From assembly GCF_000003815.2 (NCBI RefSeq), contig NC_049982.1, positions 33,075,746 to 33,139,745 of the forward strand: a stretch of DNA of 64,000 nt. Reading direction: 5' to 3'. Under the pieces are notes generated by a model that saw nothing but the letters and a program-made list of their open reading frames with translations, had not been told where the DNA came from and made no database searches. Shown here one piece after another: positions 11,801 to 22,599 of this stretch. This DNA comes from Branchiostoma floridae. Its lineage: Eukaryota; Chordata; Leptocardii; Amphioxiformes; Branchiostomatidae. Position 1 is the stretch's first letter. Every line of letters starts with the position of its first letter. A program made the position numbers and the translations under genes.

Positions 11801-14800
11801 CTAGCTACAACTTACTTGTTTGCAAGGCTATTGTTGGAACTTGGAAGGAAGCTGCAATGTTTTACAAATGAATCATTTGTTTCTGATGGGATGTTCCTGT
11901 AGCTCAACGGGTGCTAGTAGCAGCTTCATAGTTCCTAGTTCAAATTAGTTGGGAACTTGGTGATGCCAGTTCAGACCCTACAGTTTAAAAAAGGCATCTT
12001 TTTGGGCTGCACAAGCCTTTAAGAAGGGATGTAAAATGAGGGTCCAAGGTGATGGCTAATGTACCTAAATTGCTTCATGTCAAATGATTGAAATCTCAAT
12101 ATGAAATGTCTTGTACTAATAAAGAGAAAAGGAGGTTATGGGGAAAGTCCTGTGTAATCCTGTTAGTATCAGACTTGTCTTTTGAGATTCCAGAATGCAA
12201 TAGCCAGTTTTAACTTGAATAAAGGAAGTGTTATGTTTGGATAACAAGAAAGAAAATTGGTCCTTTTGCAAAGTAGAGAACAAATGGTTACTTACTACAG
12301 AAAACTGTGATCAGTTTTACTGTGGCAAGTCTGGTGTCGTCCTTCTCTACTGCAAGAGTTAGCAACAAGTCTACCAGCACCACCTCCGCACCTGGCATGG
12401 GGAACTCTGCCAGCCTGCCTCCATCTGCAACAATCAAAAACCAACCAACCAATTTCTCCATTTCCAATTCTGAGTTTTCATTGGCTAAATTCAGAAGAAA
12501 ACTTCTGGGTTTTGATTGGCTAAATTCACAAGAAACATTGGAACCCGGTGGAACCTGGCTACAAAGAAAAAAAAATGTTTACCTTTGGAAACATAATTAC
12601 ACTTACAAGACAACAAACTCAATATTAATCATATCCAGGGACTCAAATTTCTGTCGTCTCTCTATTGCCAACTTCAATGCCCTTTGCTAAAAAGCAGTTA
12701 CTATTCCAAAATCCAGTTGCTTGAGTAACTGCTTTTTGGCGTATCTTATTACCTGGATGTCTAACCTTCATCAAGGTACAGGGCTCGAAATTCATTTTTG
12801 GAATTAGGTGCACTGGTGCACCCAGCTTTAATAACAAAACTTAGTTACAAGCTATCAAATTCTTAAACAAGTAACATGACATTTTTATTATCTTTCTAAC
12901 ACTTAGATGTCAAGAATATAATGTATACTAGTAGGGTTGGGTATCGATACAGCGTACCGGTACAAAATCGTTTTTTCTTATTGGACCGGTCCAGAAAAAC
13001 TGGACCTGAAAAAATTAGTTGTACCAGATGTTGGACCGATTAGAAAATTAACAGATTATTTTATCAGGCATTCACACGTTTTGACGCTTGCAGGTGGAAG
13101 AAAATAACAAGAGTGAAGTAGAGTAGAGTTTATAGTAATTTCTACCAAGTTTTACAGCCAATCGCACAGGTGCAGTTAGCGTTGTAGGATTTTAAAACGC
13201 CAGTGCAGGTCTAATACTCCACCAAACAGATTTCTTTGTAGTGAAATGGACCATTGGTATGAGTCATACTGCATCAGGTTCAGGTTCAGGTCCGGACCTG
13301 GACCTGATCCTTTGGACCTGAACCGGACCTGGACCTGAATTTTCTGTACCGGTACCCAGCCCTATATACTAGTATACTTGATATCTTTCCATACATAAAC
13401 CTAAGAAAATATTTGGGTGCACTCTGTGAAAAAAATTGGGTGCGCAGTTCCAATTTTGGGTGCACCTGGGTGCACATACACCCAGTATTTCGAGCCCTGA
13501 GGTATCAACGTCATTTGTTTGTGATGGTACTTGGATGTATGAATACAGTAACTGTAGAATGCTATCGTTATGTAGACAGTACCTGACTTCATAATGGTCC
13601 AAAGGTCCTTAGCAGCCACTTGTTCTTCTCTCTCCTTCTGTGCATCCAATACCTTATAAGATAAAGCAAACATCTGATCATATTTCCTCTTCTCAGTCAA
13701 AATCTCACTAGCAATAAGACCACTGTTGCAAATTGTCCAACAAGACAAGTTCAACATAGTTAAATATGTTTCTTTCTCATCTAGAGGCACTAGAAGCTTT
13801 AGGGCCAACATGGCAACACCTTTTAGAACTAAAACTCAACAGTTTGCAACCTCATACATCCCAAGACTCATTAGTATTTGGAATGGGCTAGATGGAAACC
13901 TTAGAGCCATGGGCCGCTATGTCTCTCAGTCCTCACACATATCTACCTACAAACGACAGTTGTTAAAACACCTACACAACGGATTCACACACCACTACGA
14001 TACAGACACCCCATGTACCTGGACCTCGTTCTGCTCCTGTTTGACGTGCTTTGCAACAAGTCGTTTCATTTTGTATTTATTCATTGTGCATTTTGTATAT
14101 AAGTTATATTTTGTTTCCGATTATCACTGTATATACCATTTTGATTCTTATCATTTACTTGAATGTGTATTTTGTTTGTTTCTGGAGACAACTTGCAGAG
14201 GTGGCATGTCACCTGTTTTGTCCATTTTATATGGAAAGTGCAATAAATAAATAAAGATGATATGGCAATACTAATTCTATATGTTTTTTTCTTGAAATCA
14301 GCGCTCCTAGTTTTCCCAATGAAAAAAAAAAATTGGCCACACCTCACATTCACAAATTTTCACTTCCTTTCAGCTCCCAAATGAACGTAAACTTAACGTA
14401 CCAGCACATTTCTTTTTTCTAGGCACATACTTATTTGACAGTACAGTTGACAATTGACTTGTCATTCATGTATTTTGAACCATGATTTTCTTCTTCTTTC
14501 CTACCTTTTTAAACTTGCGCTCGAGCTGGAACCTCCGCCAATCATACTCAGCCTTGACCACCTCAGGGCTAGCCTGCGCTGCTCGGACTTCAGACATGCT
14601 ATTTCTCCTACTACCAGGTTTACTGGACACATTGTCTTTGTGTGGACCAAGCTGGGCCTGCTCTGCCGGCCCATTTTCAGCACCAGTAAGGGTTCCTTTG
14701 GAAGGAGTCTGTCTCCATTGTCTGCTGCCTTGTCTATTCATGTCTAAGCTTTGTCTCCCTCTGTTCCCTGCTATCTCCTTGGATACACACTTACCCCCCT

Positions 14801-16560
14801 GGCTAGTTCCATCTTGTTTGAAGCCATGTTGTTCCTCCCTTGTGTCTCTTCTGCTGACTGGGCTAGCTGCAGATTTGGGCACATGGTCTGCATTGCTTTT
14901 AATCTCTTTCCATGGGATCTTCTTCACTTTCTTTGGTTCCTCCTCAACTTTCTTTTCAACATAAGTCTGGTATGATTCCATTCCCAGTATCTTGACACCC
15001 AGTCTATCTTGTTGCATTTTTTCCGGAGTTTTCGAATTGTCCTTCGTCAGTCCATTGTTTTGCTCTGGTGGGGTCTGTGCAAGCTTATTGCCTCTATCTT
15101 TGGAGCCATGACGGGGTTTTGGTGGTGTATCATTGAGTGGATATGCATAGCCACCTGCTGCTGCAAGCCCACCATACATGCCCTCCACATATGCTGCATA
15201 GATATTGCTGTAGAAAACACAACTTGGGTTTAAGCACTCTCAAGCAATACGAGCAATCGCTGTTGTTTATATCCAGGGTATTCCACGGCTGCTGCCTACC
15301 AGGATGTCAGTAGATTGGATCAAAAATTCATATCCAAAGTAGCAGGTTAAATTACTGGTTAATATGTAAATCAATATTTTGTAAAACACCTGCTTTTTGC
15401 CTACCACTGCATCACGGTGACATAATCGCAATATAGAACACAAGCATAGTTTACAAAAGTTACAACATGATAAAGTTGGCCCAGGCTTGACATACATAGG
15501 GACACAGTAATAACTGTCTTATTGTTTGACGATGGCAATACGGTATCATGTATGTACGTTGCATGAAGGAAGGAAAATGTCTTGACCAATTCAGATACTA
15601 CATAGAATTAGATGCTTGTAATGAGGATGATACTTTCTACATCCCAGTCAGCCAGTGTGGGGACACTTGTGTGTTCAGGTGCATGAGAGGCCTGTCCACT
15701 CACATGAGACTGTCGGACCTGTGCCGGTACATGAGACTGCCAGGCTTGTACAGGTACATGAGACTGTCTAGCCTGTTCAGGCACATGGGACTGCCAGGCC
15801 TGTCCATTCCAGGCCTGTCCATTCAAATGAGACTGCCAGGCCTGTACAGGTACATGAGACTGCCAGGCCTGTACAGGATGTGTTGTGGGGGCCACAGGAC
15901 CACCAGGAATGGAAACTGAAGGTTTTTTCAAGCTTCCTCTTCCAATACCTAGACTTGCAAATGAAAGAAAATATTACAGTTTGGCTATTGCAAACACAGA
16001 AATACATATACACATCCTGATATCAGTATTAATAGGCAACAACTGAGTTCTGCTATATCATGTATGTATGACATTTTAACATCCTTTTCATGCTTGCAAT
16101 ATTTGTCACTTGAAGTTGCTGGCAGATGGAATTCTCTATGCCATAACTCATGATTCATGCAGTATGCCTATCAGCACATTGTTGTACCCACCTAGCTGCT
16201 GTAAAATGTGCTCCCTTGCTGCCAGCATCCCCTTCATGTGGGCAGGTGGAGCATCTGTCTCTGCAGCTGCTGGATTGTGAATGTTGAGAGATGCAGCAGG
16301 TGGTGAGCTCATTGTGTCCTTTAGCCACAGGAGCTGGGAGTCTGTCAGGCCCAGTTTGGGGGTGCCTGCATCCCTCACCCCCTCTGATGTAGGCTTCCTG
16401 AGATCTGACTCACCAGTGTAATGGTTCTGGTTCAATGTTGATGATGATGATGGGGCAAGGATGATGAAGCAATACACTCTGGCATGTATGGACTGGACTT
16501 TTGGGGCTGGCACCACCAGTTCTCCCCTTCTCCGTTCATTGAAGGATCCATCTTCTTAGT
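5899..16560 (-). CDS. MIF4G-domain protein (CTIF/PAIP1-like) with C-terminal SAM-like segment, multi-exon
   Basis: Exons in transcript order, with GT/AG and phases checked by eye: 16192 up to about 16560 (5' limit uncertain), about 15630-15948, 14505-15207, 13583-13652, 12296-12424, 11656-11723, 11353-11444, 9989-10061, 9089-9171, 7599-7661, 6875-6993, 6213-6418, 5899-6012 (stop TAG 5899-5901). From 14505-15207 onward every junction keeps one reading frame. The segment across 11444-6875 (VSGATNAKRLYEG, LRVVGSELDSTG, SSLLELALLRASGW) aligns with the helical repeats of the MIF4G domain in CTIF and PAIP1, which bind translation or mRNA-decay factors. The last two exons encode LTDLSLEEFLPKFQENGI then SGFMPGTILEVML, a SAM-like five-helix pattern. 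The N-terminal part is low-complexity, basic and Ser/Gln rich. Known of the family: cytoplasmic translation initiation adaptors. Inferred: RNA-linked translational regulator. The junction between 15630 and 15207 does not match in phase, so an exon may be missing there; the start codon is unresolved. Confidence 0.72.
6478..6835. mobile_element. MITE with GTTGTAGCCAGC ends, copy 1
   Basis: The left end GTTGTAGCCAGCACCCGTCC and right end GGCTGGCTACAAC are inverted. Internal blocks (TTTGACGGAATTTTGC, TTTGCCCATTC, CAAAAATC) are repeated in the same order at 9431-9765. It interrupts an intron of the MIF4G gene. Confidence 0.6.
7048..7290. mobile_element. Foldback MITE with CAGGGACATCCAAC ends
   Basis: The left arm (CAGGGACATCCAACGACAAA, GCTTTTTCAAC, TTAGTTCCTG) is inverted on the right (CAGGAACTAAGGGTGA, GAGAAAGCAGGGTTT, GTTGGATGTCCCTG). 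The loop is about 95 bp. CAGGG termini suggest a hAT-like origin, but no clear 8-bp duplication is visible. Confidence 0.55.
7394..7435 (+). ncRNA. Hammerhead-ribozyme-like motif
   Basis: CTGACGA (7398-7404) is followed by a perfect 6-bp stem (7406-7411 with 7418-7423, loop of 6), then GAAAC and GTC (7424-7431). Stem I can form between GTCA (7394-7397) and TGGC (7432-7435). This is the order of the hammerhead core, with a very short stem III (ACGT) that would require pairing in trans. An extra A at 7405 departs from the canonical core. Such motifs are known from Penelope-like retroelements; the following about 60 bp recur at 12700-12778, which supports a repeat origin. Confidence 0.4.
8048..8377. 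mobile_element. 330-bp MITE with TTAA target-site duplication
   Basis: TTAA flanks both sides (8044-8047, 8378-8381). Ends are GCCTGGGGCACAACCCGCC and, inverted, GCTAGGGGCACAACCCGCC. The interior is dense in CACGTAC / GTACG words. TTAA duplications are used by piggyBac- and Kolobok-type transposases; which one mobilised it is not decidable here. Confidence 0.75.
9431..9765. mobile_element. MITE with GTTGTAGCCAGC ends, copy 2
   Basis: Same order of blocks as 6478-6835, ending in GGCTGGCTAAAAC. Contains a run of 18 C near 9671. Located in the intron between exons 9989-10061 and 9089-9171 of the MIF4G gene. Confidence 0.6.
10119..10640. mobile_element. Harbinger-like non-autonomous element (degraded)
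   Basis: Starts GGGACTGCACAATATT after TTA and carries subterminal CCATGGC / CCTTGGCCCTCCTCC blocks. Inverted counterparts lie at 10560-10640. It is related to the elements at 19810 and 36416; the right terminus is not clear. Confidence 0.45.
10990..11320. mobile_element. MITE with CAGGGCTCAAAATAC ends, copy 1
   Basis: Terminal inverted repeats CAGGGCTCAAAATAC / GTATTTTGAGCCCTG. Flanks TAGAT and TTGAT differ at one of five bases. The interior has CACCTGCATATGCAGG and matches 33125-33463. Confidence 0.7.
12779..13499. mobile_element. MITE with CAGGGCTCGAAAT ends, containing a nested hAT-like MITE
   Basis: Inverted termini CAGGGCTCGAAAT / ATTTCGAGCCCTG are flanked by the perfect 5-bp duplication AGGTA (12774-12778, 13500-13504). 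The interior has GGTGCACTGGTGCACCC and is split by the insertion at 12933-13365. Confidence 0.75.
12933..13365. mobile_element. Nested hAT-like MITE with 8-bp duplication ATACTAGT
   Basis: ATACTAGT lies on both sides (12925-12932, 13366-13373). Ends AGGGTTGGGTATCG and GTACCCAGCCCTAT. The interior is rich in GGACCTGGACCTG and GGTACCGGTAC palindromes. An 8-bp duplication is typical of hAT elements. Confidence 0.75.
13726..14256 (+). mobile_element. 3' end of a non-LTR retrotransposon (reverse-transcriptase ORF tail)
   Basis: The open frame reads FRTKTQQFATSYIPRLISIW, then NGLDG and a Cys-rich end, the pattern found after the RT domain of CR1/L2-type ORF2 proteins (arginine-rich, R-x-IS/KxWNxLP-like). 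After the stop a short 3' UTR ends in a tandem AATA tail at 14242-14256. It is 5'-truncated and sits sense-opposite in an intron of the MIF4G gene. Confidence 0.6.
15630..15948 (-). CDS. Exon with nine-residue tandem repeats (QAWQSHVP type) of the MIF4G gene
   Basis: The open frame reads GIGRGSLKKPSVSIPGG and then about seven imperfect copies of a nine-residue unit (VQAWQSHVP, VQAWQSHLN, EQARQSHVP, AQVRQSHVS), encoded by 27-bp DNA repeats at about 15685-15885. The acceptor at 15948 joins in phase to the donor at 16192 (GGT codon split 1/2). The 3' donor is not settled: the best GT, after TGGGAT, leaves phase 0 while the next exon at 15207 needs two bases. The repeat is probably disordered and length-variable between alleles. 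Confidence 0.5.
16192..16560 (-). CDS. Probable 5' coding exon of the MIF4G gene
   Basis: One frame reads ERRRGELVVPAPKVQ and continues through GESDLRKPTSEGV to HILQQLG at the donor 16192 (G|GTGGGT), which splices in phase to 15948. Upstream in this frame a TAA closes the ORF near 16559. A second frame, open from an ATG in the sequence AAGATGGATCC, gives MDPSMNGEGENWWC and stops after a His run at about 16432. Either the true start lies in an upstream exon, or a frameshift or short intron lies between 16430 and 16520. Confidence 0.4.
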
Positions 16561-16760
16561 TTCACCACAGTTTCTCACAGGAAATCTTGTCCTCTCCACC
16601 TTCTTGGCTAAACTAGGCCAACACAATCAGTAATTTCATAACTAAAAAAAAGTTGATCATTAAGTAAGCTACCAGCTTCTGATAAACACTGTAACACTGA
16701 TTTTTAATAATCTCTCTTTCAATCTTTGTTTTTTTTTATTTCAAACGGGTTGTAAAGACA

Positions 16761-17215
16761 TTGTGTCATATTTGTTTTATGCCTAATAAGGGATCTATCA
16801 ACATAACAGCCTTTGCAAATGTATGCAAATTCTGCTGCACTGGAAGGAACACAGTGATGGTAAATCATCAATTTGTCTTTGATAAGGTCTTTTTACATTT
16901 CAAAGACCTCATAAAAGATGTACTTGATTACCCAGTGCTTGAGAAGGATGAAAGGTGTCCACTGGCAAGACTTTACATCCAATGAAACAATTCGCTGTAG
17001 AACAAAACAACCATCATTCGGCATCAATCAGTTCTAGAATTGCCAAGCAAAGGATGACCTTCCTAGGACAGGCGTCAAGAGCAGTTCTCACTCAGGACGT
17101 GATAAAACTGACAACCTCGGACCCTAACCCTGCTTGGGGAGATGGGAAGACCAGATCTTTAACACTCTCAAAGAGCTGGGTGTTTCCAGATTATGATGTC
17201 TGCGAATGATTGCTG
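16761..17215 (+). pseudogene. Possible decayed upstream part of the 17.4-kb ORF
   Basis: Two overlapping open frames (16761-16985 and 16955-17209) look coding in composition (VFDKVFLHFKDLIKDVLDY; QRMTFLGQASRAVLTQDVI) and lie just upstream and on the same strand as the Tudor-like ORF, each closed by a stop. A frameshifted 5' portion of the same gene would explain the arrangement; this is inference. Confidence 0.3.
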
Positions 17216-17399
17216 ATTGACTGATAAAAGATGTACATCGATGAGAATGACCACAGTGTCACTGACATAGCCCTCCTCCCTGATAACCAATTTGGTGATG
17301 TGGCACAGGATGGGCAGGGACTTTACCACGTATCATCAGCAGTTTAATTCTTCTCCCAGAAATCTTCAAAAACTAGAAAGCAAGAGTACAAGAGGTGAC

Positions 17400-18647
17400 C
17401 TGTCAAAAGATAACATGCACAAGACAACCAACTTCACTAGAGAGAAGTTGTGAGAAAGTGTGGCAACACTAAGAAGATGTATTCTTCAAACTTTGAGTGA
17501 GGATGAGGAGCTGGATTTGCTGACCCAGCAAGCACTGGAAGTGGTGTGTGCTGCCATCCTGATATTGCTGGAGCGTCAGGCAGAGGAGCAGCTACCTGGT
17601 GGCAAATACTGGCAGCCAAGTGAAGCTGAGCAGCAGAAGTCGCAGCATGTGCCAACCACAAATGTTGTGTCTGAAAGGGACTTTGCTGTGCTCAATAACT
17701 TAGTAAGATCCAAGCCCAATGCAAGCTCCTTGTCGTGTGAGGCATACATCATGTGGCTGAACAATCAGACCAGCATGTGGCTCGACAACCTGGATGCTGA
17801 AGAAAAAGAACGCCACATGGCATACGCCAGAACGCATGCAGCGAGTATTCATGCAAAGTTCCTGGAAAAAAAGCAAAAAATCAAGGAGCAACGTCTTGAG
17901 GCGTTGCTAAAGAAGCAGAAAGAAAAAGAAGACAAGAAACAAAAGGCTCGACAGAGGAAGGTGGCACTGACAGAGAAGGTTCTCAAAATGGGCGGAGTGT
18001 GGAAAACTGCCGAAGAGGTGGACGAGAGGGTGGGTTCTCTGAACAGAGAACAAGAAAAGCTGGAGGCAGTGAAGAACCAGCTCCAGTTCCACAAAAAAGT
18101 GCTCAACTCTGAGGGCAACAAGGAACTGTTCCAGATGACAATCACCAGGCCGGGAAGAGGAAGGCATGTCTTCTCCTGTAGTGAAAAAATCTCCCATCTA
18201 AAAGAAGTCATCTCTAAAAACGTCACACACAGTACAGACATCAACAGCGAGTCTGAAGAAGAGGATGAAGAGAGGGAGTACGTGACGCTGAAAGAGCCTG
18301 AAGCCCGTACAGTACAGGGCATACATGAAACACAGAACAAAAAACTTCAAGCCGAAACAGAAAAAAGAGAAGTGAATAGGCAGAAGTTGTCTTTACCGGA
18401 CTACCTCAAAGACCCGTCCAAACTGGTCGGCTGCAAGATCAGGCAGAAGTTCAATACTAAAGATCAAGACGGTAACAAGGTCCAGACTTGGTACACAGGG
18501 ACAGTTACCGAGATGATGGACGGGGCACAAGACCCAAAGGACACTGAGTACCTCATAGTATACGACGACGAAAATGAGAAGGATGAGGTGTACAACCTCC
18601 TGTCTGACTTAGAAAAGGGAGAGCTTATTGTACTTAACAGTGACTAA
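17400..18647 (+). CDS. Uncharacterised protein: coiled coil plus C-terminal Tudor-like segment
   Basis: An uninterrupted frame runs from after a TGA (17451-17453) to the TAA at 18645-18647, about 397 codons, with no intron signs. Residues about 100-210 are Lys/Glu/Gln rich and should form a long coiled coil (AEEKERHMAYARTHAASIHA onward). An acidic patch follows (SESEEEDEEREY). The last 75 residues (VGCKIRQKFN, WYTGTVTEM, EYLIVYDDENE, DLEKGELIVL) have the strand order and aromatic spacing of a Tudor or chromo-barrel fold. No ATG sits near the start; coding-looking sequence continues upstream in the same frame (RNLQKLESKSTRGDL, HKTTNFTREKL) past the TGA. It could be a multicopy retrogene or transposon-borne ORF, perhaps decayed at the 5' end. 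I do not recognise the family by name. Confidence 0.55.
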
Positions 18648-19806
18648 ATGAGGATGTATTAGTATATATGTACAGTAACTGATACAATTTGTGATATGGT
18701 TGACCTGTTGAGACCTTTATTGTCTCGCCTTTTTTCTTTATTGTTGGCTATACTATACTACAGTACTCCCTTGAAGCACCTTGGGCCTTCCAACTTAGTA
18801 GACATAGGTGCAATTTCCCTTGTGTGTTGAGCATTCAAAAGACTTTCTGTTCGTGACATGGCTGTAAGTTTTTACGAGTACAGTTTAAGTTCATGTAGTT
18901 TCATAGAACTGGTCTGGTATGTTAGTGGACGAAGAAGTATCTGTGTCACATGCTTGAGAAATCTGAAAGAAAGGAAAAGAAAGATTAGTATGTTTTAAAA
19001 GGAAAAGTTCAAGTGCATAGATTTGTAAGTTTGTACATTAGTTAACCTGTTACGAGGAAATATCATTCTGTATGATCAATATGTTGTCGTGGACCAAACT
19101 TGTGATACACTGTTTCGCAGCCGACTAGTCTAATGATGATGATGTTGTAATATATCTATGTACATGGAAATTGTATGCTGTTTTCTCATTTATTGACTTG
19201 ATTAACTTAAGATATCGTATTAGTAAAGGTACAGGCAATTTTCTGGAGTCAAAACTAGTCAGAACTGTCCAAGAAACAGGAAAACTGGTTCCCAGCATAA
19301 ATTATGCAAATGACCTAATTAATTATGCAAACCATACATTAATTATGCAAATTAATGTAGATATGCTTGATGTTAACATGTATACCAACTTTGAAGATCA
19401 TAGGCCCTACCATTCTTAAGATACGTTAGCCCAAGTAATGTCTTAAATTTCTTGTAATTTTTACCATTGCAAACAATAGGACAGTGGTGCCATCTTCATA
19501 CTCATTGACCCCATGGTTAAAGCCTTTGTTTTTGGTGACCCAAATCCCTGATTTCCAAGAAATGAAATTTTTGTAACTCCCCAACCATACATCATAGAAA
19601 GATGAAATAAAAACCATTTTAATTGTCACAATTTGCACTACAATTTGATATAAGAATCAATATCCTAGGACAAAGTATAATTTTTGACCTGAACACCCTA
19701 TTCAAAGAACTCGGAAAGGCTTCTGACGAAATAGGCACATTCTGTCATAACTAAGAGCTCCATGTCTGTAAGTTTACACAACTGCCCTTGGAACATCCAT
19801 TTCCTG
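18648..19806. other. Intergenic, no recognised feature
   Basis: AT-rich sequence with a short triplicated AATTATGCAAA motif near 19310-19350. No coding or RNA gene signal seen. Confidence 0.5.
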
Positions 19807-19809
19807 TAA

Positions 19810-21376
19810 GGGACCGTACGATATTTATCGGGGGGGGAGGGCTGGTGCATTGGAAGTCGGATCAAAAAATTTTTTGATGGCCCTCCCCCCCATCTCAAAA
19901 AAATCTAACGTGACCCTCCCCCTCCACCTCAAAAAAATCAACATGGCCCTCCCCCCCGACAGGCATAATCAAACGGGTAGAAAAACAACCGATAAAATAA
20001 TCTTAATATAGTTAGACGTCAGGGCACAAGGGCGCCAGTGTTCTCGCCAGGATTTTTTCACAGCGTCGGGGCAGGGGTCCGGGGGCATGCTCCCCCGGGA
20101 AAATTTGGATTTTCAAACCCTTTAAAACAGAATTTCCTCCAATTTGAGAGGAAAATTATGCCCTTGAGATTGGATGCCGGTTGCCTTTTTTACTCCCGTT
20201 TTTCAGTAATCGACGTCCGCCCTCCCCCAAAAATATGTTATAACTATAAGCTCGGGGAATCAACAGTTCGTGATCTGGCCCGGGTATTATGTGTCCAGTC
20301 ATGTCTATATGAAAATTTTGGGTTTTTGATGCTTCCAAACAGGGATCTAGCCAGTGAGTTCGTCAGCCCATGGAAAAATTTTTTTCCGACATTGAATAAA
20401 GAATGCCTACCTCGTGCGATCGATGTTGCGCCCTCCCGCATCAAATGCTAGTAGTTTTTCCAGAGGATAAAATAACGGCGCCATCACACCTTGTGTTTTT
20501 TTTTCTATTTTGCCCGATGATTTTACTAGAATTTATCATTTATCGAATCGGTCGGGTTTTACAAGGCCGCGCCGTCATTTTCCACGAGCGTGCGTTTGTT
20601 TCGTGCGACCTCAGGTTACCCCGTTTTCGGCGTGAAATCTTTGGCTCACCGCTGGATTTCTTTTTACATAGAGACCAAGAACGTTAAACATTATACGAAG
20701 GACGGTGATCTGCTGCGTCTTTGGCAGTGATCAGTGCCGGTGTAGCCTTGAAGGAGTAGCCAGAAAAGACGTCCTAACGTGCTGGGCGCTGCGATCGACA
20801 GTCCGTCTGGGGAGGGGGGCGTGCCGCGCCATGTGCCACAGACGACAATGCCAGTGCACAGCCGACTTGATCGACGCTTAAAAACAATATTGCGGCCCCT
20901 TTTCTGCCGCAAATTTTGTCCTTTTGAAACAAAAGAAATGTTGTAAATAAAAAATAAAGTGTAAAGTTTTGGATTCTTCACATATTTACCGCGCACCGCT
21001 TTTGTAACTTAAATATTTGGGGAAACTCAGCCGAGTGCGTCTTTCCAGAAAAAAATAAGTCCGGAGACGGAATGACGTATGCCTGGCGGGAACGCTGGTC
21101 CAGGGCAGCGCCACTTTGGGGGACCTAGGGGGGCGAAGCCCCCCGGAAGCTCTTGCATTTTAGGCTATTCAGAAGGCTTATTTTATCAGTTTTAGGGCCA
21201 TGTCAAGATATTAAAACAACAAATAGTATAAACAATTCTTTCAAAAAAATTAACATGGCCCTCCCCCTATCTCAAAAAAAATTAACATGGCCCTCCCCCC
21301 AGCTCAAAAAAAATTAACATGGCCCTCCCCCCCTAACGCACCAGCCCTCCCCCCCTGAAAAATATCGTACAGTCCC
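19810..21376. mobile_element. 1.57-kb PIF/Harbinger-like non-autonomous transposon
   Basis: TAA flanks both ends (19807-19809, 21377-21379). Termini GGGACCGTACGATATTT and, inverted, GGGACTGTACGATATTT. Both subterminal regions carry tandem copies of CCATGGCCCTCCCCCC-type units separated by A or T runs. No long transposase ORF is present. A 3-bp TAA/TTA duplication with GGG ends is the Harbinger pattern. Confidence 0.7.
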
Positions 21377-21973
21377 TAACTAGTGTAAGTCTGTCAGATG
21401 GCATACCTTGTAGCGACATTACAAATCTCCTAATATTACGGTTTGCCTTGAAACCTAACTATTTGTCAGTATCCTTGGAATGATTTGGAATGGTTCCTCT
21501 TTCCTCATCCCCAAACTATACAATGTGGCAGCTTGTGTGAATAGGACTCTTGTATAATGCCATCCATTTGTAGACAACTTACACCTGGTGAAGTCAGCAG
21601 TTCCCACATGTAAGTAACACTTGTTTTTCTCTGTAATTGGTATCACAAAAGCATGGATACCCTGGGCAGTTTCTCATTTAACAGCTAACAGTTCACACCT
21701 AGTAAGCAAGGGTACTCATAGGAAGTACACGGACAATCTGGCCAGCCTCATTCAACTTCATCCAAATTTAGGGCAAAATACATATCATAAAATCAATTCA
21801 GAAAGGAAATCTCATTCTTTGCTTCTGACACTGGTGAAAACTAGAGAGAATTGATAGGTTAAGAATGAATATATCATTGTGTAAGCTACGGCAGCTTTTA
21901 GGGAAGAAGACACAGTAGAATGAAAGGAAGAAAGACTGATTACAGCCAGAAGATGTTGTAACTACCGTATACG

Positions 21974-22266
21974 TACTGATCTGCAGAATAAAGTGGATTA
22001 TCATCGTCAATATTGTACATGTCACACCAAGGACTGAGATAGATGAGCTGGGACACTGGATCAGGAAGACTGCACATGGCGGAGCTCTGACCAGGGATGC
22101 AGACAGGCTGTTGTAGATGGGGAATCAACTGGCAAACAAATGACCATGACTCCAGGTCTTCAGCTGAGTGCCATTTTGCCTGCATTGGCATGTTTTGCAA
22201 TGAAGAGCTCTGCTCAACCACTGAGTAACTGCTCGCTTGATTCAATTCATCACTTGCTCCAAACAA
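21974..22266 (-). other. Unassigned open segment of about 95 codons, exon-like
   Basis: The minus frame reads FGASDELNQASSYSVVEQSS, WHSAEDLESWSFVCQL and YLSPWCDMYNIDDDNPLYSA before a GT (Y|GTATAC) near 21974. Composition looks coding, but the acceptor side lacks a pyrimidine tract and I cannot link it to a neighbouring exon. Confidence 0.22.
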
Positions 22267-22599
22267 GGGATACTGCTATCAGTACTGTGTCTTTCTCATT
22301 TCTACGTAAGGATCACACCAGAGACAACATTAGAGTTTTTTTACCACAGTATGGCAGAGAGTATTGAGGTACAACTTTAAGTTGAAGAAACTGATATATA
22401 TCTGAGGGTCCCCAAGAGAAAGAAGTGCAAGATCGGCAAGAAAGAGCAGTGCCGTGGGTGTGTGCAAAAGGAAGGGGTTCCAAATTTCTGTATGTGAGCA
22501 TTCTGGGATCTGGACCCTGGTATGCGGTGAAAATGTACCATATTCTGTTGCAGCTGAACTTGAGTGCACTACGTTCACGCTAGCATGAAGACGATAGAT

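Noticed and set aside
12307-12690. Plus-strand ORF of 127 codons
   Set aside because: Overlaps the MIF4G exon 12296-12424 in antisense and runs into intron without any motif.
13401-13811. 136-codon minus ORF
   Set aside because: Only 13583-13652 is supported as an exon; the rest is MITE and LINE sequence.
14482-14964. Hydrophobic plus-strand ORF of 160 codons
   Set aside because: Antisense of the MIF4G exon 14505-15207, whose splice phases and protein composition are convincing.
17849-18340. Minus-strand Ser/Phe/Cys-rich ORF
   Set aside because: Antisense shadow of the Lys/Glu-rich coiled-coil region of the 17.4-kb ORF.
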